Both the position numbers and the translations under genes were made by a program. Below are positions 38,836-48,503 of a stretch of DNA of 64,000 nucleotides, piece by piece; position 1 is the first letter of the stretch; each line of letters begins with the position of its first letter. Source of the DNA: CATQHS01 sp963422655 (GTDB taxonomy: Bacteria > Actinomycetota > Acidimicrobiia > Acidimicrobiales > Aldehydirespiratoraceae); NCBI GenBank assembly GCA_963422655.1, contig OY730440.1:558001-622000 (forward strand), written 5' to 3'. The notes below the pieces were generated by a model. The model searched no databases and was not told the DNA's origin. It saw only the letters and a program-made list of their open reading frames with translations.

Positions 38836-41800
38836 TCATGTGCCGTCTCGGTAGAGCTTCACGTCGTACTGGTCGTCCATACGGAACACGAAGGGGTCCA
38901 CCCCGAGGTTCCTCCAGACGTAGTCCACTTGCGGAGGGGCCTGTATGGCGTTGCCGATCCGGCTCTTGAATACCGCCCTTGCGACCGACCGCGATCGGAT
39001 CTCCAAGACCACGTCATCGGGTAAAGGCCCGGCGTGGCCTTTCGGTGAGATGTCCAGCCGTACCGACGCGTTCCAGGTGAACAGGCGATCCACTGTGTAT
39101 TGCACACCTTCGTAGGTGAACGCCGCGTTCTCGAGCGATCCTCCGTTCGAGCGCCCATTGGGCGGGTCGTAGCCCACGCTGGCACCTTGGGGCGAGCCTC
39201 GGTTCCATTTCCCGGCGGTCAGTATCCCGCTCCACTCGAAACGGGCGACCTCCGGCTCAGGGTCAGCGGGCGTATCCGGGGGGTTTTCCACCGACTCCGA
39301 ACTCTCGGAGTCGACCGTCGGAGGAGCCGGCTCCTCCGACGGTTCGGATACATCGGCGACCCTGATTCTGAACGTTTTGGTCACAGAAGCGTCACGGGCG
39401 TCGGTGACGGTCACGCCGACTTTGTAGATGTTGTCGCTGCGCCGGTCGGCAGGGTTCTCGAAGTCGGGGGCCGAAACGAAGCTCAACCGGGCCTTGGCCG
39501 AGTTGCTCTGATTGGCGGTGAGTGTGAACAGATTCCGGTCGACTCCCTTGGTGATACTCCAAGTCAGCTCGTCGCCATCGGCATCGATGGCAACCAGATC
39601 GATCCCGGCGGTGTTCTCGAGGACCCGGATACCCTTGCCGGTGGTGATCGCCGGCACGGAGTTCGGGGTTTCGGTGACCGCAGTAACGGGCTCGGACCAG
39701 TCACCGACGCCTTCATTGTTGACGGCCCGCACTCTCACGTCATAAGACGTCGAGGGTTCCAAACCGACAATTGCCACACTGTCGTCCGATCCAGGCCCCG
39801 GATTCAGCCGGACCCAATCGGACGAACCGGTTCGGTATGCCACATCGAAACTGGTGACCGCCGGACGATCGGCTCCCGCAGGCGTGACCCAGGACACCTC
39901 CAGGGAATCCGTACCCGTGGAGGCAACCGTTGTCCGAATCGGCAGTCCAGGTGGTTCGGAGGTATTGACGACGCTGAGCTCGAACGACTCGGCAACGGAA
40001 GCGCCGCGGGCATCTGTGACGGTCACCCCTACCTCGTAAACGTTGTCGCCGTCTCGGTCGGCAGGGTTCTCGAAGTCGGGGGCCGAAACGAAACTCAACC
40101 GGGCCTTGGCCGAGTTGCTCTTGTCAACGGTGAGGGCGTACAGATTCCGGTCGGCACCCCCGGTGATGCTCCAGGTCAGCTCGTCGCCATCGGCATCGGT
40201 GGCAACCAGATCGATCCCGGCAGCATTCTCCATAACCCGAATACCCTTGCGAGTGGTGATCACCGGCGGCGCGTTGGCCGCGTCGGTAACAGCAGTAACA
40301 GGCTCGGACCAGTCACTGGCACCTCCGTCGTTGACAGCCCGAACCCTCACGTCATAAGACGTGGCCGGCTCCAATCCAGAAATCTCAATACCGCTGACTG
40401 CTGCACCCTGTGCGCTTGGAGCATCAACACTCTTGGGTTTCCGATCAGTCGGAGACTTCCGATCCGGAAGCATCAGAATCCAGTCATTGGCGCCGGTCTT
40501 GTACTGCAGCTCGAACCAGTCGATATCTGGGTCGCCAGAATTGTCGGGGTCACCAGAATCGTCGGGGCTCGTCCAAGTCACAATCAACGATACTGGACCC
40601 CCGGCCACGACAGTCGGCGGATTCGGCGCCGCCGGTACTACTGGAACAGATTCAGGCACATCAGAAACCTTGACCTTGAATGTCTTTGTGGCGGTATTAC
40701 CGGCATCATCGGTAACGGTCACCTTCACCTTGTAGACATTGTCACGGCGCCTATCCTCAGGCTTTTCGTAGTCCACTGCAATCTGCAATATCGCCTTGGT
40801 CGAGTTGTTCTCGTCAACGATCAGATCGAACAGCCCTCCATCGGCGCCGCCGGTGATTTCCCAGCTCAGCTCGCCTTCCTCTGGATCGCTGGCCTGAAGT
40901 TGCACCTCGGCGAAGTTCTCCAACACGCGGATGACGACGACACGGACTGCCCCAACAGGGACATCCCCGGCCGCGGTAATCGCCGGGGACGAGTTGGCCG
41001 CACCGATTACAGCGGCTCTTGCGTTGGACCAAGCGCTGGCACCTACACCATTGACAGCCCGAACCCTCACCTGATACTCCGTCGACGGGACCAAGTCGGT
41101 GACGATTACACGGCTACTGGAGCTAGGTACGGGTTCCATCGTAACCCAATCACCAACCCACAAATAGACACCTGAAACAAGAATACGCTCTAGATTGGCG
41201 GCACGATCACGTACATTGTCGTATTCCTGCCTGACGATTCTGTACTGTGCCTCGAAATGGGTAACCACCGAGCTGTTGTCGGCGAGTGGTTCCCAAGATA
41301 CCGACAACGAACCCGAACCCTTGGATGCGACATTGAGCAGGTTTACGGCCGCGGGCGGTTCGAGCACATTGGTCACTAGAACTTCAAAAAGCCTAGTGGT
41401 AGATACACCCCAGTCGTGAACCGTTACCTCAACTTCATAGATGTTGTCACTTCCTTGATCACGGGGGTGGTCCAGTTCCGGTGGAATCTTGAAATTCAGC
41501 ACCGCTTTCACATCAGACGAATCAGACGAATCAGACGAATAAATTTGATCTTGATCCACGGATAGCACGAACAAGTCCCGATCGGCCCCACCGGTGACCT
41601 TCCAAGTCAACCTATCATAGTCGGCATCATCAGCGATCAATTCAACCGACTTTGTACTATCAGCAACCCTTATAGTCGGCTCGGTGACGAACACCGGCAG
41701 GCTCCCCAAGGAATCGGGTAACCGCAGATCGGGATTGTCGAAAGTGTGCAACCTTCGCATGCTTGCCAAGTACTTGAAATTTCCCGGAATAACTCCGCTG

Positions 41801-42963
41801 AGTTTGTTATCGCTCAAGTTGAGGACGCGTATGTTGCGTAGTTGGGTTAGCTCCAGCGGAATCGCACCCGATATGGCGTTATGGTTGAGCTTCAAGACTG
41901 CTAGATTCGTCAACCTCCCTAACTCTACCGGTATTTCCCCTGACAATTCGTTATTGTTGAGATAGAAATATCTTAACCTGGTCAGATTATTCAAACCCCT
42001 GGGAATCTCTCCCGACAACCTGTTAGCTGACAAGTCCAGGTGTTCCAGGTATGTCAGCCTGTTCAAACCATTCGGTATTGCCCCCGACAATCCGCTACGG
42101 CTTAAGTTCAGAACCCTCAGGTTTGTTAGACCAAATAATTCCTTCGGTATCTCACCATTTAGATTGTTGTGGGCTATATCCAGATGCCGCAAGTTGCTGA
42201 GGCTAGCCAATTCTTTCGGTATCTCTCCTGATAGCCTATTACCACTAAGCGACAGGGTACGCAAACTTGTCAACTCCAGTAATTCTCTCGGTATCTCTCC
42301 AGATAACTGATTCTTGTGGAGGGACAGAGTATCCAGGTTTGCCAGCTTGGCTAGTTCTTTCGGGATCTTCCCCGACAATTGATTGTCATAGAGGTATAGA
42401 GATTTCAGTTGGGTCAAGTTGCTCAGCTCTATAGGTATCTCCCCTGACAATTGATTCCCGCCAAGCCAGAGATCTTCCAGTTGTCTCAAGTTCCCGATTT
42501 CTTTCGGGATCTCGCCGGACAACTCATTGCGAGTCAGGCTCAGACGTCGTAACTCAGTGAGAGAACCCAATTCTTTGGGTATTGAGCCCGACAATTCTCT
42601 TTCGTACAGATTCAACTCGCGAACCCGGTTATTTTCGACAGTTACACCTGTCCAATCGCTGAGTAGTACGTCCTCGGCCCAGTTCAAGAAAGAGGAACCA
42701 CCTGCACTTGCGACCAAGTGACTTCTGACAGCCCATAGAATTTCACAATCAGCCACCAGATCAGCCTTGGCGCTGTAATTCGAGATGACGGTGTCGTTCT
42801 CGCAAGCCGAACCGTCAGCGGCGAGTCGGGCGGCGGGAGCCGACCTGTCGCTTGGCCCGTCCTGAGCCAGAGCATCCACGGAGAACAGCGTGACAATTCC
42901 AAACGCAGCGACTGCCGCAACAACCGGCGAAAACCAACGCAAATATCGAGACACCATGATCAT
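38836..42963 (-). CDS. giant secreted protein: plant-type LRR, cadherin-like and fibronectin III domains
   Basis: A 1375-residue secreted protein. The signal peptide is near residues 1-34 (cleavage after VDALA). About twelve to thirteen 24-residue leucine-rich repeats follow (residues about 110-410), with the consensus NxLSGEIPxEL typical of plant LRR receptors. Then come about four cadherin-like modules (LTWSITGGADRNLF; FENPADR.DN.Y.VGVTV) alternating with three fibronectin III modules (STSYDVRVRAVN), and a C-terminal domain of about 130 residues (EVARFEWSGILTAGKWNRGS). No transmembrane or sortase motif is seen. The LRR part is lower in GC than core genes. The role is probably adhesion or host interaction, by inference. 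Confidence 0.85.
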   Translation of the reverse strand: MIMVSRYLRWFSPVVAAVAAFGIVTLFSVDALAQDGPSDRSAPAARLAADGSACENDTVISNYSAKADLVADCEILWAVRSHLVASAGGSSFLNWAEDVLLSDWTGVTVENNRVRELNLYERELSGSIPKELGSLTELRRLSLTRNELSGEIPKEIGNLRQLEDLWLGGNQLSGEIPIELSNLTQLKSLYLYDNQLSGKIPKELAKLANLDTLSLHKNQLSGEIPRELLELTSLRTLSLSGNRLSGEIPKELASLSNLRHLDIAHNNLNGEIPKELFGLTNLRVLNLSRSGLSGAIPNGLNRLTYLEHLDLSANRLSGEIPRGLNNLTRLRYFYLNNNELSGEIPVELGRLTNLAVLKLNHNAISGAIPLELTQLRNIRVLNLSDNKLSGVIPGNFKYLASMRRLHTFDNPDLRLPDSLGSLPVFVTEPTIRVADSTKSVELIADDADYDRLTWKVTGGADRDLFVLSVDQDQIYSSDSSDSSDVKAVLNFKIPPELDHPRDQGSDNIYEVEVTVHDWGVSTTRLFEVLVTNVLEPPAAVNLLNVASKGSGSLSVSWEPLADNSSVVTHFEAQYRIVRQEYDNVRDRAANLERILVSGVYLWVGDWVTMEPVPSSSSRVIVTDLVPSTEYQVRVRAVNGVGASAWSNARAAVIGAANSSPAITAAGDVPVGAVRVVVIRVLENFAEVQLQASDPEEGELSWEITGGADGGLFDLIVDENNSTKAILQIAVDYEKPEDRRRDNVYKVKVTVTDDAGNTATKTFKVKVSDVPESVPVVPAAPNPPTVVAGGPVSLIVTWTSPDDSGDPDNSGDPDIDWFELQYKTGANDWILMLPDRKSPTDRKPKSVDAPSAQGAAVSGIEISGLEPATSYDVRVRAVNDGGASDWSEPVTAVTDAANAPPVITTRKGIRVMENAAGIDLVATDADGDELTWSITGGADRNLYALTVDKSNSAKARLSFVSAPDFENPADRDGDNVYEVGVTVTDARGASVAESFELSVVNTSEPPGLPIRTTVASTGTDSLEVSWVTPAGADRPAVTSFDVAYRTGSSDWVRLNPGPGSDDSVAIVGLEPSTSYDVRVRAVNNEGVGDWSEPVTAVTETPNSVPAITTGKGIRVLENTAGIDLVAIDADGDELTWSITKGVDRNLFTLTANQSNSAKARLSFVSAPDFENPADRRSDNIYKVGVTVTDARDASVTKTFRIRVADVSEPSEEPAPPTVDSESSESVENPPDTPADPEPEVARFEWSGILTAGKWNRGSPQGASVGYDPPNGRSNGGSLENAAFTYEGVQYTVDRLFTWNASVRLDISPKGHAGPLPDDVVLEIRSRSVARAVFKSRIGNAIQAPPQVDYVWRNLGVDPFVFRMDDQYDVKLYRDGT

Positions 42964-43028
42964 CGGACACGTCCTCTCATATCGTCAGGACTATACTACT
43001 CCCGGGACCGAGCGAGGTTCGGGGTCCA

Positions 43029-43829
43029 TCACGCCGGGCGAGTATGACCAATCGGCGACATCGCGTTCTTGTTCGTCGGGAACAGCTCGGTCACAGCAGG
43101 ACAATCCGTCCGATGCCGGGCCTCGTCCGGGGTTCGTAACCCGACCGGGGTGACTACACGGTCGACTAGGCCTTCGATGTCGATGACCTCGAAACCAAGG
43201 CCCCCCAGCCTGTCACTGCTGAAACGAGTAACAAACTGCTCCCATATGGGTTTGGGCATAAATCTGCCGACACCGGCTACCAACCACACCGGCGTGGAGG
43301 TGTTGCGGGCCCAGGATGTCAAAGTCAGCGAACCGGGCGGCACCAACGCCAGATCGGGCCCGAGGCAATCGCTCTCCAACACGACCAGCCGCCCCGCGTC
43401 GACCAGCGAAGATTCGACGGCCGGAACCGAAGCAGCCGGGTCGTGAAGCAACACCTGCAGATCGCTACGGGAGTGCAGCACCGGGCCGACGATGCCCCAC
43501 TCGCCGACGATGCCCGACTCGCCCGGCACCAAAACGGTGAGGCCATGGCCGAGGGCATGATCCAGCTCGTATCCGGTGGGATCACTCTCGATCTCGGCGA
43601 CGGCATCTCGGGCTTCCGAACAGGGGTCGGGGCTGGTGAGCATGCGGGCCGCCAGCCACACCAGCGGCGCACAACTGGGACGGCGATCGAGCAGCCGCCG
43701 ACACGACATGAGCAGATCCATCGGATCGTCGGCCAGCGTGATCAGAGCGGCAGCCGACTCGCGTACCAGCGGGGTCAAGGGCACTCTGCCGGCCCGGGCC
43801 ACGTATCTCAGCCGCTCCAAGGGGTGCAA
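43029..43829 (-). CDS. conserved actinobacterial protein of unknown function
   Basis: A 266-residue protein beginning MHPLERLRYVARAGRVP, with CRRLLDRRPSCAPLVWLAAR and VWLVAGVGRFMPKPIWEQF. This layout recalls a conserved actinobacterial group with a possible eIF-2B/sugar-isomerase-like C-terminal half (LVVLESDCLGPD, GSLTLTSWARNTS). That relation is from memory and weak. The start is 124 bases from the divergent thioredoxin-like gene. No catalytic residues can be named. Confidence 0.6.
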   Translation of the reverse strand: MHPLERLRYVARAGRVPLTPLVRESAAALITLADDPMDLLMSCRRLLDRRPSCAPLVWLAARMLTSPDPCSEARDAVAEIESDPTGYELDHALGHGLTVLVPGESGIVGEWGIVGPVLHSRSDLQVLLHDPAASVPAVESSLVDAGRLVVLESDCLGPDLALVPPGSLTLTSWARNTSTPVWLVAGVGRFMPKPIWEQFVTRFSSDRLGGLGFEVIDIEGLVDRVVTPVGLRTPDEARHRTDCPAVTELFPTNKNAMSPIGHTRPA

Positions 43830-43961
43830 TCAACCACTCACCGACTCAGACAACCGTCCTACTCTTGCGACCATTCCATACCGGTCATTCATACGGGTCG
43901 TTGGTGATACACCATCGCATTATGATAGGTACAGGTCTGAGGGGACGCTAGCTTGGCGGCT

Positions 43962-44447
43962 GTGACAACCGTCTCGGCCGATCTGGATCTCACCGCTCTG
44001 CAAGGCCGGTCTCGCCGACTGAGCGATTGGCTCACGACCTTTCCGTTGGCGCCGGTCATCGTCGACCCCTACACCTACGAGAGCACCTGGATCCTCGACA
44101 CGGCTCGCAGGATCCTTCTCACCTACCGCGGCGCCGGATGCCGGGCCTGCTGGATCGTCACTTGCAACGCCGATGACGCTCGCCGGTTCCTCGGACCCTA
44201 CGCCCAGGAGCTGTTGACCTTCACCGATCCCGATCGCCGGGTAGCGCGAGGCCTGGGAATCGAGCAATTGCCGGCGTTCTGCCTCATCCACCAAGACGGG
44301 ACTGTCGCCGCCGCCGCTCAAGGTTGGGACCCCGCCCAGTGGCGGGCCGTGGCCGAGGCCATATCCGACCTCACCAAGTGGAACCGTCCCATCATCCCCG
44401 ATGAGAGCGACCCGGGGTCCTACACCGGGACACCAGCCGGGGGCTGA
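43962..44447 (+). CDS. thioredoxin-like protein with CRAC motif
   Basis: A 161-residue protein (GTG at 43962; a TTG at 43953 is also possible). It has a thioredoxin-fold pattern: LLTYRGAGCRACWIVTCN with a CxxC, a helix region ARRFLGPYAQELLTFTD and LPAFCLIHQDGTVAAAAQGW, where LPAF holds the cis-Pro. It ends 6 bases before the fumarase gene, so the two are probably co-transcribed. A TATGAT at 43921 fits as a -10 element. Confidence 0.65.
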   Translation: MTTVSADLDLTALQGRSRRLSDWLTTFPLAPVIVDPYTYESTWILDTARRILLTYRGAGCRACWIVTCNADDARRFLGPYAQELLTFTDPDRRVARGLGIEQLPAFCLIHQDGTVAAAAQGWDPAQWRAVAEAISDLTKWNRPIIPDESDPGSYTGTPAGG

Positions 44448-44453
44448 CCAGCC

Positions 44454-46091
44454 ATGGCTGGATTCGCCTACTCAGAACTGCTACCGCTCGGCCCCGACGA
44501 CACCGGCTATCGACTCGTCTCCACCGAAGGGGTCTCAACCGTCACCGTCGACGGGAGAGAGTTCCTGAAGGTCGAGCCGACCGCGCTCACTCGACTCACC
44601 GCGGAAGCCATGCACGACATCGCCCACTACCTCCGCTCCGACCACCTCCGGCAACTGCGCGCCATCATCGACGACCCCGAAGCATCAGCCAACGATCACT
44701 TCGTAGCGTTGGAACTGCTCCGCAACGCCAACATCGCGGCCGGAGGCGTGCTGCCGATGTGCCAGGACACAGGCACGGCGGTGGTGATGGGCCACAAAGG
44801 TGAGCGGGTGCTGACCTTCGCCGATGACATCGAAGCCATATCCCGGGGTGTGTTCGACACGTACCACACTTCGAACCTTCGCTATTCCCAGTTGGCTCCG
44901 ATCGACATGTTCACCGAGGTGAACACCGGAAACAACCTGCCGGCCCAAGTGGAGATCCACTCCAAACCGGGCGACACCTACGAGCTGTTCTACATGGCCA
45001 AGGGCGGAGGATCGGCCAACAAGTCGTTCCTGTACCAGAAGACCAAGGCCCTGCTCAACGAGGAATCCCTCATCGACTTCCTCGACGAGACCCTGCGGCT
45101 GCTGGGCACATCTGCTTGCCCTCCCTATCACCTGGCCTTGGTGGTGGGGGGTACCTCGGCTGAGCACAACCTCAAAACGGCCAAGCTGGCCTCGGCCCGC
45201 TATCTCGATACGCTGCCCACCTCCGGCGACGCCGCTACCGGACACGGGTTCCGGGACCTCGCATGGGAGCAGCGAGTGCTCGACCTCACCCGAGAATTCG
45301 GCATCGGCGCCCAGTTCGGAGGCAAGTACTTCTGCCACGACGTCCGGGTGATCCGCCTACCTCGCCACGGCGCCTCCAACCCGGTGGGCATCGCGGTCAG
45401 TTGCTCGGCCGACCGGCAGGCCAGAGCCAAGATCACCAGCGAAGGTCTGTTCTTGGAGCAGCTCGATACCGACCCGGCCCGATACCTGCCCGAGACCAGA
45501 GACGACGAACTCTCAGCCGAGGTGGTGGCCATCGACTTGAACCGGCCCATGGACGAGATCCGCGATCAGCTCAGCCGGTATCCGGTTAAGACTCGGCTCT
45601 CACTGACCGGTCCGTTGGTGGTGGGCCGTGACATCGCCCACGCGCGGATCAAGAAGCGAATCGATGACGGTGAGCCGATGCCCGAATACCTGCGCGACCA
45701 TCCGATCTACTATGCCGGTCCGGCCAAGACCCCGAATGGGTACGCCTCAGGGTCTTTCGGCCCCACTACCGCGGGCCGGATGGACTCCTACGTCGAGCAG
45801 TTCCAAGCCGCGGGCGGGTCGATGATCATGCTGGCCAAGGGCAACCGATCGGCCGAGGTGGCCGAAGCCTGCGCCCGCCACGGCGGCTTCTACCTCGGTT
45901 CGATCGGCGGCCCGGCCGCCCGGCTGGCTCGGGACTGCATTCGTTCAGTCGAGGTGGTCGAGTACCCCGAACTGGGAATGGAGGCGATCTGGAAGATCGA
46001 CGTAGTGGACTTCCCCGCCTTCATTGTTATCGACGACAAGGGAAACGACTTCTTCGCCGAAGTCTCCACGCCGGTGAAGCTCAGCCGCTGA
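44454..46091 (+). CDS. class I fumarate hydratase (Fe-S)
   Basis: A 545-residue class I fumarase (FumA/FumB type), an oxygen-sensitive [4Fe-4S] enzyme interconverting fumarate and malate. Three cysteine ligands are in GGVLPMCQDTGTAVV, GKYFCHDVRVIRLP and a later Cys region; GGTSAEHNLKTAKLAS, YYAGPAKTPNGYASGSFGPT and GGSMIMLAKGNRS are diagnostic. It is a full-length fusion of the alpha and beta domains. The holoenzyme would depend on the Suf system encoded in this window. Confidence 0.94.
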   Translation: MAGFAYSELLPLGPDDTGYRLVSTEGVSTVTVDGREFLKVEPTALTRLTAEAMHDIAHYLRSDHLRQLRAIIDDPEASANDHFVALELLRNANIAAGGVLPMCQDTGTAVVMGHKGERVLTFADDIEAISRGVFDTYHTSNLRYSQLAPIDMFTEVNTGNNLPAQVEIHSKPGDTYELFYMAKGGGSANKSFLYQKTKALLNEESLIDFLDETLRLLGTSACPPYHLALVVGGTSAEHNLKTAKLASARYLDTLPTSGDAATGHGFRDLAWEQRVLDLTREFGIGAQFGGKYFCHDVRVIRLPRHGASNPVGIAVSCSADRQARAKITSEGLFLEQLDTDPARYLPETRDDELSAEVVAIDLNRPMDEIRDQLSRYPVKTRLSLTGPLVVGRDIAHARIKKRIDDGEPMPEYLRDHPIYYAGPAKTPNGYASGSFGPTTAGRMDSYVEQFQAAGGSMIMLAKGNRSAEVAEACARHGGFYLGSIGGPAARLARDCIRSVEVVEYPELGMEAIWKIDVVDFPAFIVIDDKGNDFFAEVSTPVKLSR

Positions 46092-46153
46092 CCCGGCACG
46101 GTTGAACGCTGAGCCCGGTTGACGCTGAGCCCGGCCGCCGAAGGGGTAACGGG

Positions 46154-46642
46154 TCAGAGAGTCCAGGTCGAAAGGACCAAGGCCTTGTCTCGCCAGGCCT
46201 GGATATTGGCGTCGAGAACGTCGAGCGGGTTGAACGGTGTCACGCCTTCCATGACGTCGTCCTCGCGCATCCCGTACAGCGCACCCATGGCAAAGCGGCA
46301 GCAGTAGATCGTGGCCCCTTCGTCGATCAGCGTCTTGAGCTGGCGGTTGTAACCGAGGTTGCCGGGGAAGCCCTCCTGGCCCACCGAGGGGTAGCCCCGG
46401 GCCGCGTTGGCCATGAGTACCGCCGGACCGTAGAGCACGAAGGTCAGCTTGAAGCCCTTGCGCTGGAGGCGGGTGGCGGTGAGCATGTTCACCAAGCCGA
46501 CCGAGCCTTCGAAGGGCACGGTGTGCATGAATACGTAGGCCTCGTCACCCTCCTCCGCCTTGTAATCCGGGAAGATCTTCTCCTCGATGTTGTGGAGAAC
46601 ATCGCCTTCCTTGGGGGCGGGGATGGTCACAGTCTTGGGCAT
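46154..46642 (-). CDS. MSMEG_0572/Sll0783-type nitrogen starvation response protein
   Basis: A 162-residue protein starting MPKTVTIPAPKEGDVLHNIE, with AYVFMHTVPFEGSVGLVNML, GPAVLMANAARGYPSVG, EGFPGNLGYNRQLKTLIDEG and MGALYGMREDDVMEGVTPFN. This closely follows the MSMEG_0572/Sll0783 family, induced by nitrogen starvation and usually found with nitrilase genes. AAGGAG lies six bases before the ATG at 46642. The family has a DsrE-like look, and its chemical role is unknown. Here it sits at the end of the nitrile hydratase gene series. Confidence 0.88.
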   Translation of the reverse strand: MPKTVTIPAPKEGDVLHNIEEKIFPDYKAEEGDEAYVFMHTVPFEGSVGLVNMLTATRLQRKGFKLTFVLYGPAVLMANAARGYPSVGQEGFPGNLGYNRQLKTLIDEGATIYCCRFAMGALYGMREDDVMEGVTPFNPLDVLDANIQAWRDKALVLSTWTL

Positions 46643-46721
46643 AGCTGCTCCTTGATTGTCTTTGGTTTGTTGGTGATCAGTGATCAGGTCGGTTCGGTGG
46701 TCGGGTGGCGTACCGGTTCGG

Positions 46722-46778
46722 AATATGGCCGTGATCTCGGAATATGGCCGTGATCTCGGAATATGGCCGTGATCTCGT
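46722..46778. repeat. three tandem 19-bp repeats upstream of the nitrogen-starvation gene
   Basis: Three consecutive copies of AATATGGCCGTGATCTCGG (46722-46740, 46741-46759, 46760-46778; the last ends in T). They lie about 80-135 bases upstream of the ATG at 46642, where regulator sites would be expected. Confidence 0.8.
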
Positions 46779-47039
46779 TCAGACTGCCGGTGACCGGGAC
46801 GAATCGGGGGGCGGGGGCCAGCTCCGCCGGTGAGACCCGGGCAGGGCCCCGATGATGCGGCGCCTGAACCCCCAGGGCAACAAGCGGTATACCGGCACGA
46901 AGACCTGCCGCCAGAATCGTTCCCGCAAGCCTCGGGGTCCGACCGGAGCCACCGCACCGTAGCGGACGGCCATGCGCCGTTGCGCGTCGATCAGCAGGTA
47001 GTGCTCCGAACTCGACCTCAGCCATTGCGAGAACCGCAT
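46779..47039 (-). CDS. small basic hypothetical protein
   Basis: An 86-residue protein following the flavoprotein gene. EHYLLIDAQRRMAVRYGAVA and FWRQVFVPVYRLLPWGFRRR, then IIGALPGSHRRSW, look like a genuine amphipathic, basic protein. The ATG at 47039 follows GAGGTCGTCGG. The C-terminal Pro-rich tail runs into the 19-bp repeat region. No family was recognised. Confidence 0.5.
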   Translation of the reverse strand: MRFSQWLRSSSEHYLLIDAQRRMAVRYGAVAPVGPRGLRERFWRQVFVPVYRLLPWGFRRRIIGALPGSHRRSWPPPPDSSRSPAV

Positions 47040-47066
47040 CCGACGACCTCGATTCCCCTCTGCCAC

Positions 47067-48389
47067 TTACAGTCCGGCCAGGAGGTTCTGGGCCGCCACG
47101 GAGATCGGCTCGTTGAGAGCACCGATGGCGGGCGAGTACACGTTCTCCATCGTGGCCAGCTCCTCGACCGTGATACCCACCCGCACCGCCGTGGCCAGGA
47201 AGTCGGCTCGTTCTTTGATGCCCTCACCGCCCACCATCTGAGCCCCGATGAGCCGTAGCGAGTCGGGTTCGGCCAGTAGCTTCACCGTTATGGGCTTGAC
47301 CCCGGGGTAGTAGCGGGCCCGGGTGATGCCCTGGGCTTTGCCCACCACATGGGCCATGCCCAGCGCCGTGGCCAGGGTCTCGCCGAAGGACACGCCCCCG
47401 ACCATCCACTCACCGGCCAGCATCCCCCACGGGACGTAGACGGGGCGGTAATGCCGGGTCCCTCCCGCCGCGTTGGTTCCGGCCGTTTTGCCTTGGGCGT
47501 AGGCATGCGAGCCCGACAGCCCTTGGAGGGGGACGTTCGAGACGCCATGGGGTATCTCGGTGCAATCACCGGCCGCGTAGATGTTCGGGTCGGAGGTTTG
47601 CATCCTGGAGTCCACGACCAAGCCGCCCGTGGTCCCCAAATCGAGACCGGCCGCCGCGGCCAGAGCATTGCTGGGCACCTTGTGGGTGCCCAGGACAGCG
47701 AGATCGGCATCGATCCCACCCGTGGCCGTTTCGACCCGGCTCAAAGCACCGTCACCCTTGAAGGCGGTGACCTTGTTGCCCCACTGCATATCGACGCCGA
47801 GGTCTTCCCAGCTCTGGCGAACCGGCTCGACGATGTCGGGATCGATGACGTCGGCCATCGGCCAAGGGGCCGGGTCGACGACGGAGACGGCGATGCCACG
47901 GTGCACCAAGGCTGTGACCATCTCCATGGCCACCGGGCCCGCTTCCACCACCACTGCCGCCGTGCAGGAGTCGAGTTTTTCGTCCCACTCCATGGCCCGG
48001 CGGATGTACTTCACCTCGTAGATCCCGTCGAGATCGGTTCCGGGGATACCGAGGTCGGCGTAATGCCAGCCAGCGGCGATGACCAGCCGGTCATAGACCA
48101 CTTCCGGTTCGCCGGCCACTGAGATCGTGCGCGACCCGGGGTGGATGGCTTCCACGGCCGTCTCGTAGTGCACATCAATTCCCGCCTCGACGTACTGCTC
48201 CTTGGTGGCCAGAAAGAGCCGGTCGAAGGAGTCGATCTCGCGCCCGTGCACGAAGGGAATACCGCACGGGCTGTAAGCCACGTCGGCGTCGGAGGTGTAC
48301 ACCACGACCTCGGCGCTCGGATCCACGCCCTTGGCCGCGCCCGCAGCTCCGATGCCAGCGGCGCCACCGCCGATCACCACTATGCGCAT
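47067..48389 (-). CDS. FAD-dependent oxidoreductase, CoA-disulfide-reductase/NADH-oxidase type
   Basis: A 440-residue single-cysteine flavoprotein. The N-terminal FAD motif is GGGAAGIGAAGAAK, the redox Cys is Cys42 in YSPCGIPFV, as in CoA-disulfide reductases and NADH oxidases, and IYAAGDCTEI is the second FAD motif. The usual second GxGxxG reads VVEAGPVAMEM, so the NAD-binding loop is altered (Glu replaces Gly). It belongs to the minus-strand nitrile operon. The substrate is not known. GAAAGGCAACG precedes the ATG at 48389. Confidence 0.85.
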   Translation of the reverse strand: MRIVVIGGGAAGIGAAGAAKGVDPSAEVVVYTSDADVAYSPCGIPFVHGREIDSFDRLFLATKEQYVEAGIDVHYETAVEAIHPGSRTISVAGEPEVVYDRLVIAAGWHYADLGIPGTDLDGIYEVKYIRRAMEWDEKLDSCTAAVVVEAGPVAMEMVTALVHRGIAVSVVDPAPWPMADVIDPDIVEPVRQSWEDLGVDMQWGNKVTAFKGDGALSRVETATGGIDADLAVLGTHKVPSNALAAAAGLDLGTTGGLVVDSRMQTSDPNIYAAGDCTEIPHGVSNVPLQGLSGSHAYAQGKTAGTNAAGGTRHYRPVYVPWGMLAGEWMVGGVSFGETLATALGMAHVVGKAQGITRARYYPGVKPITVKLLAEPDSLRLIGAQMVGGEGIKERADFLATAVRVGITVEELATMENVYSPAIGALNEPISVAAQNLLAGL

Positions 48390-48503
48390 CGTTGCCTTTC
48401 TGTTGATCTGCGTCGACTCACAACCGTGCCGACCTTGCTCGCGATTCCTTCGACGGCTGAGGCGTCTGGTTACCGGCCACAGATCTCATGGCCACAGATC
48501 TCA

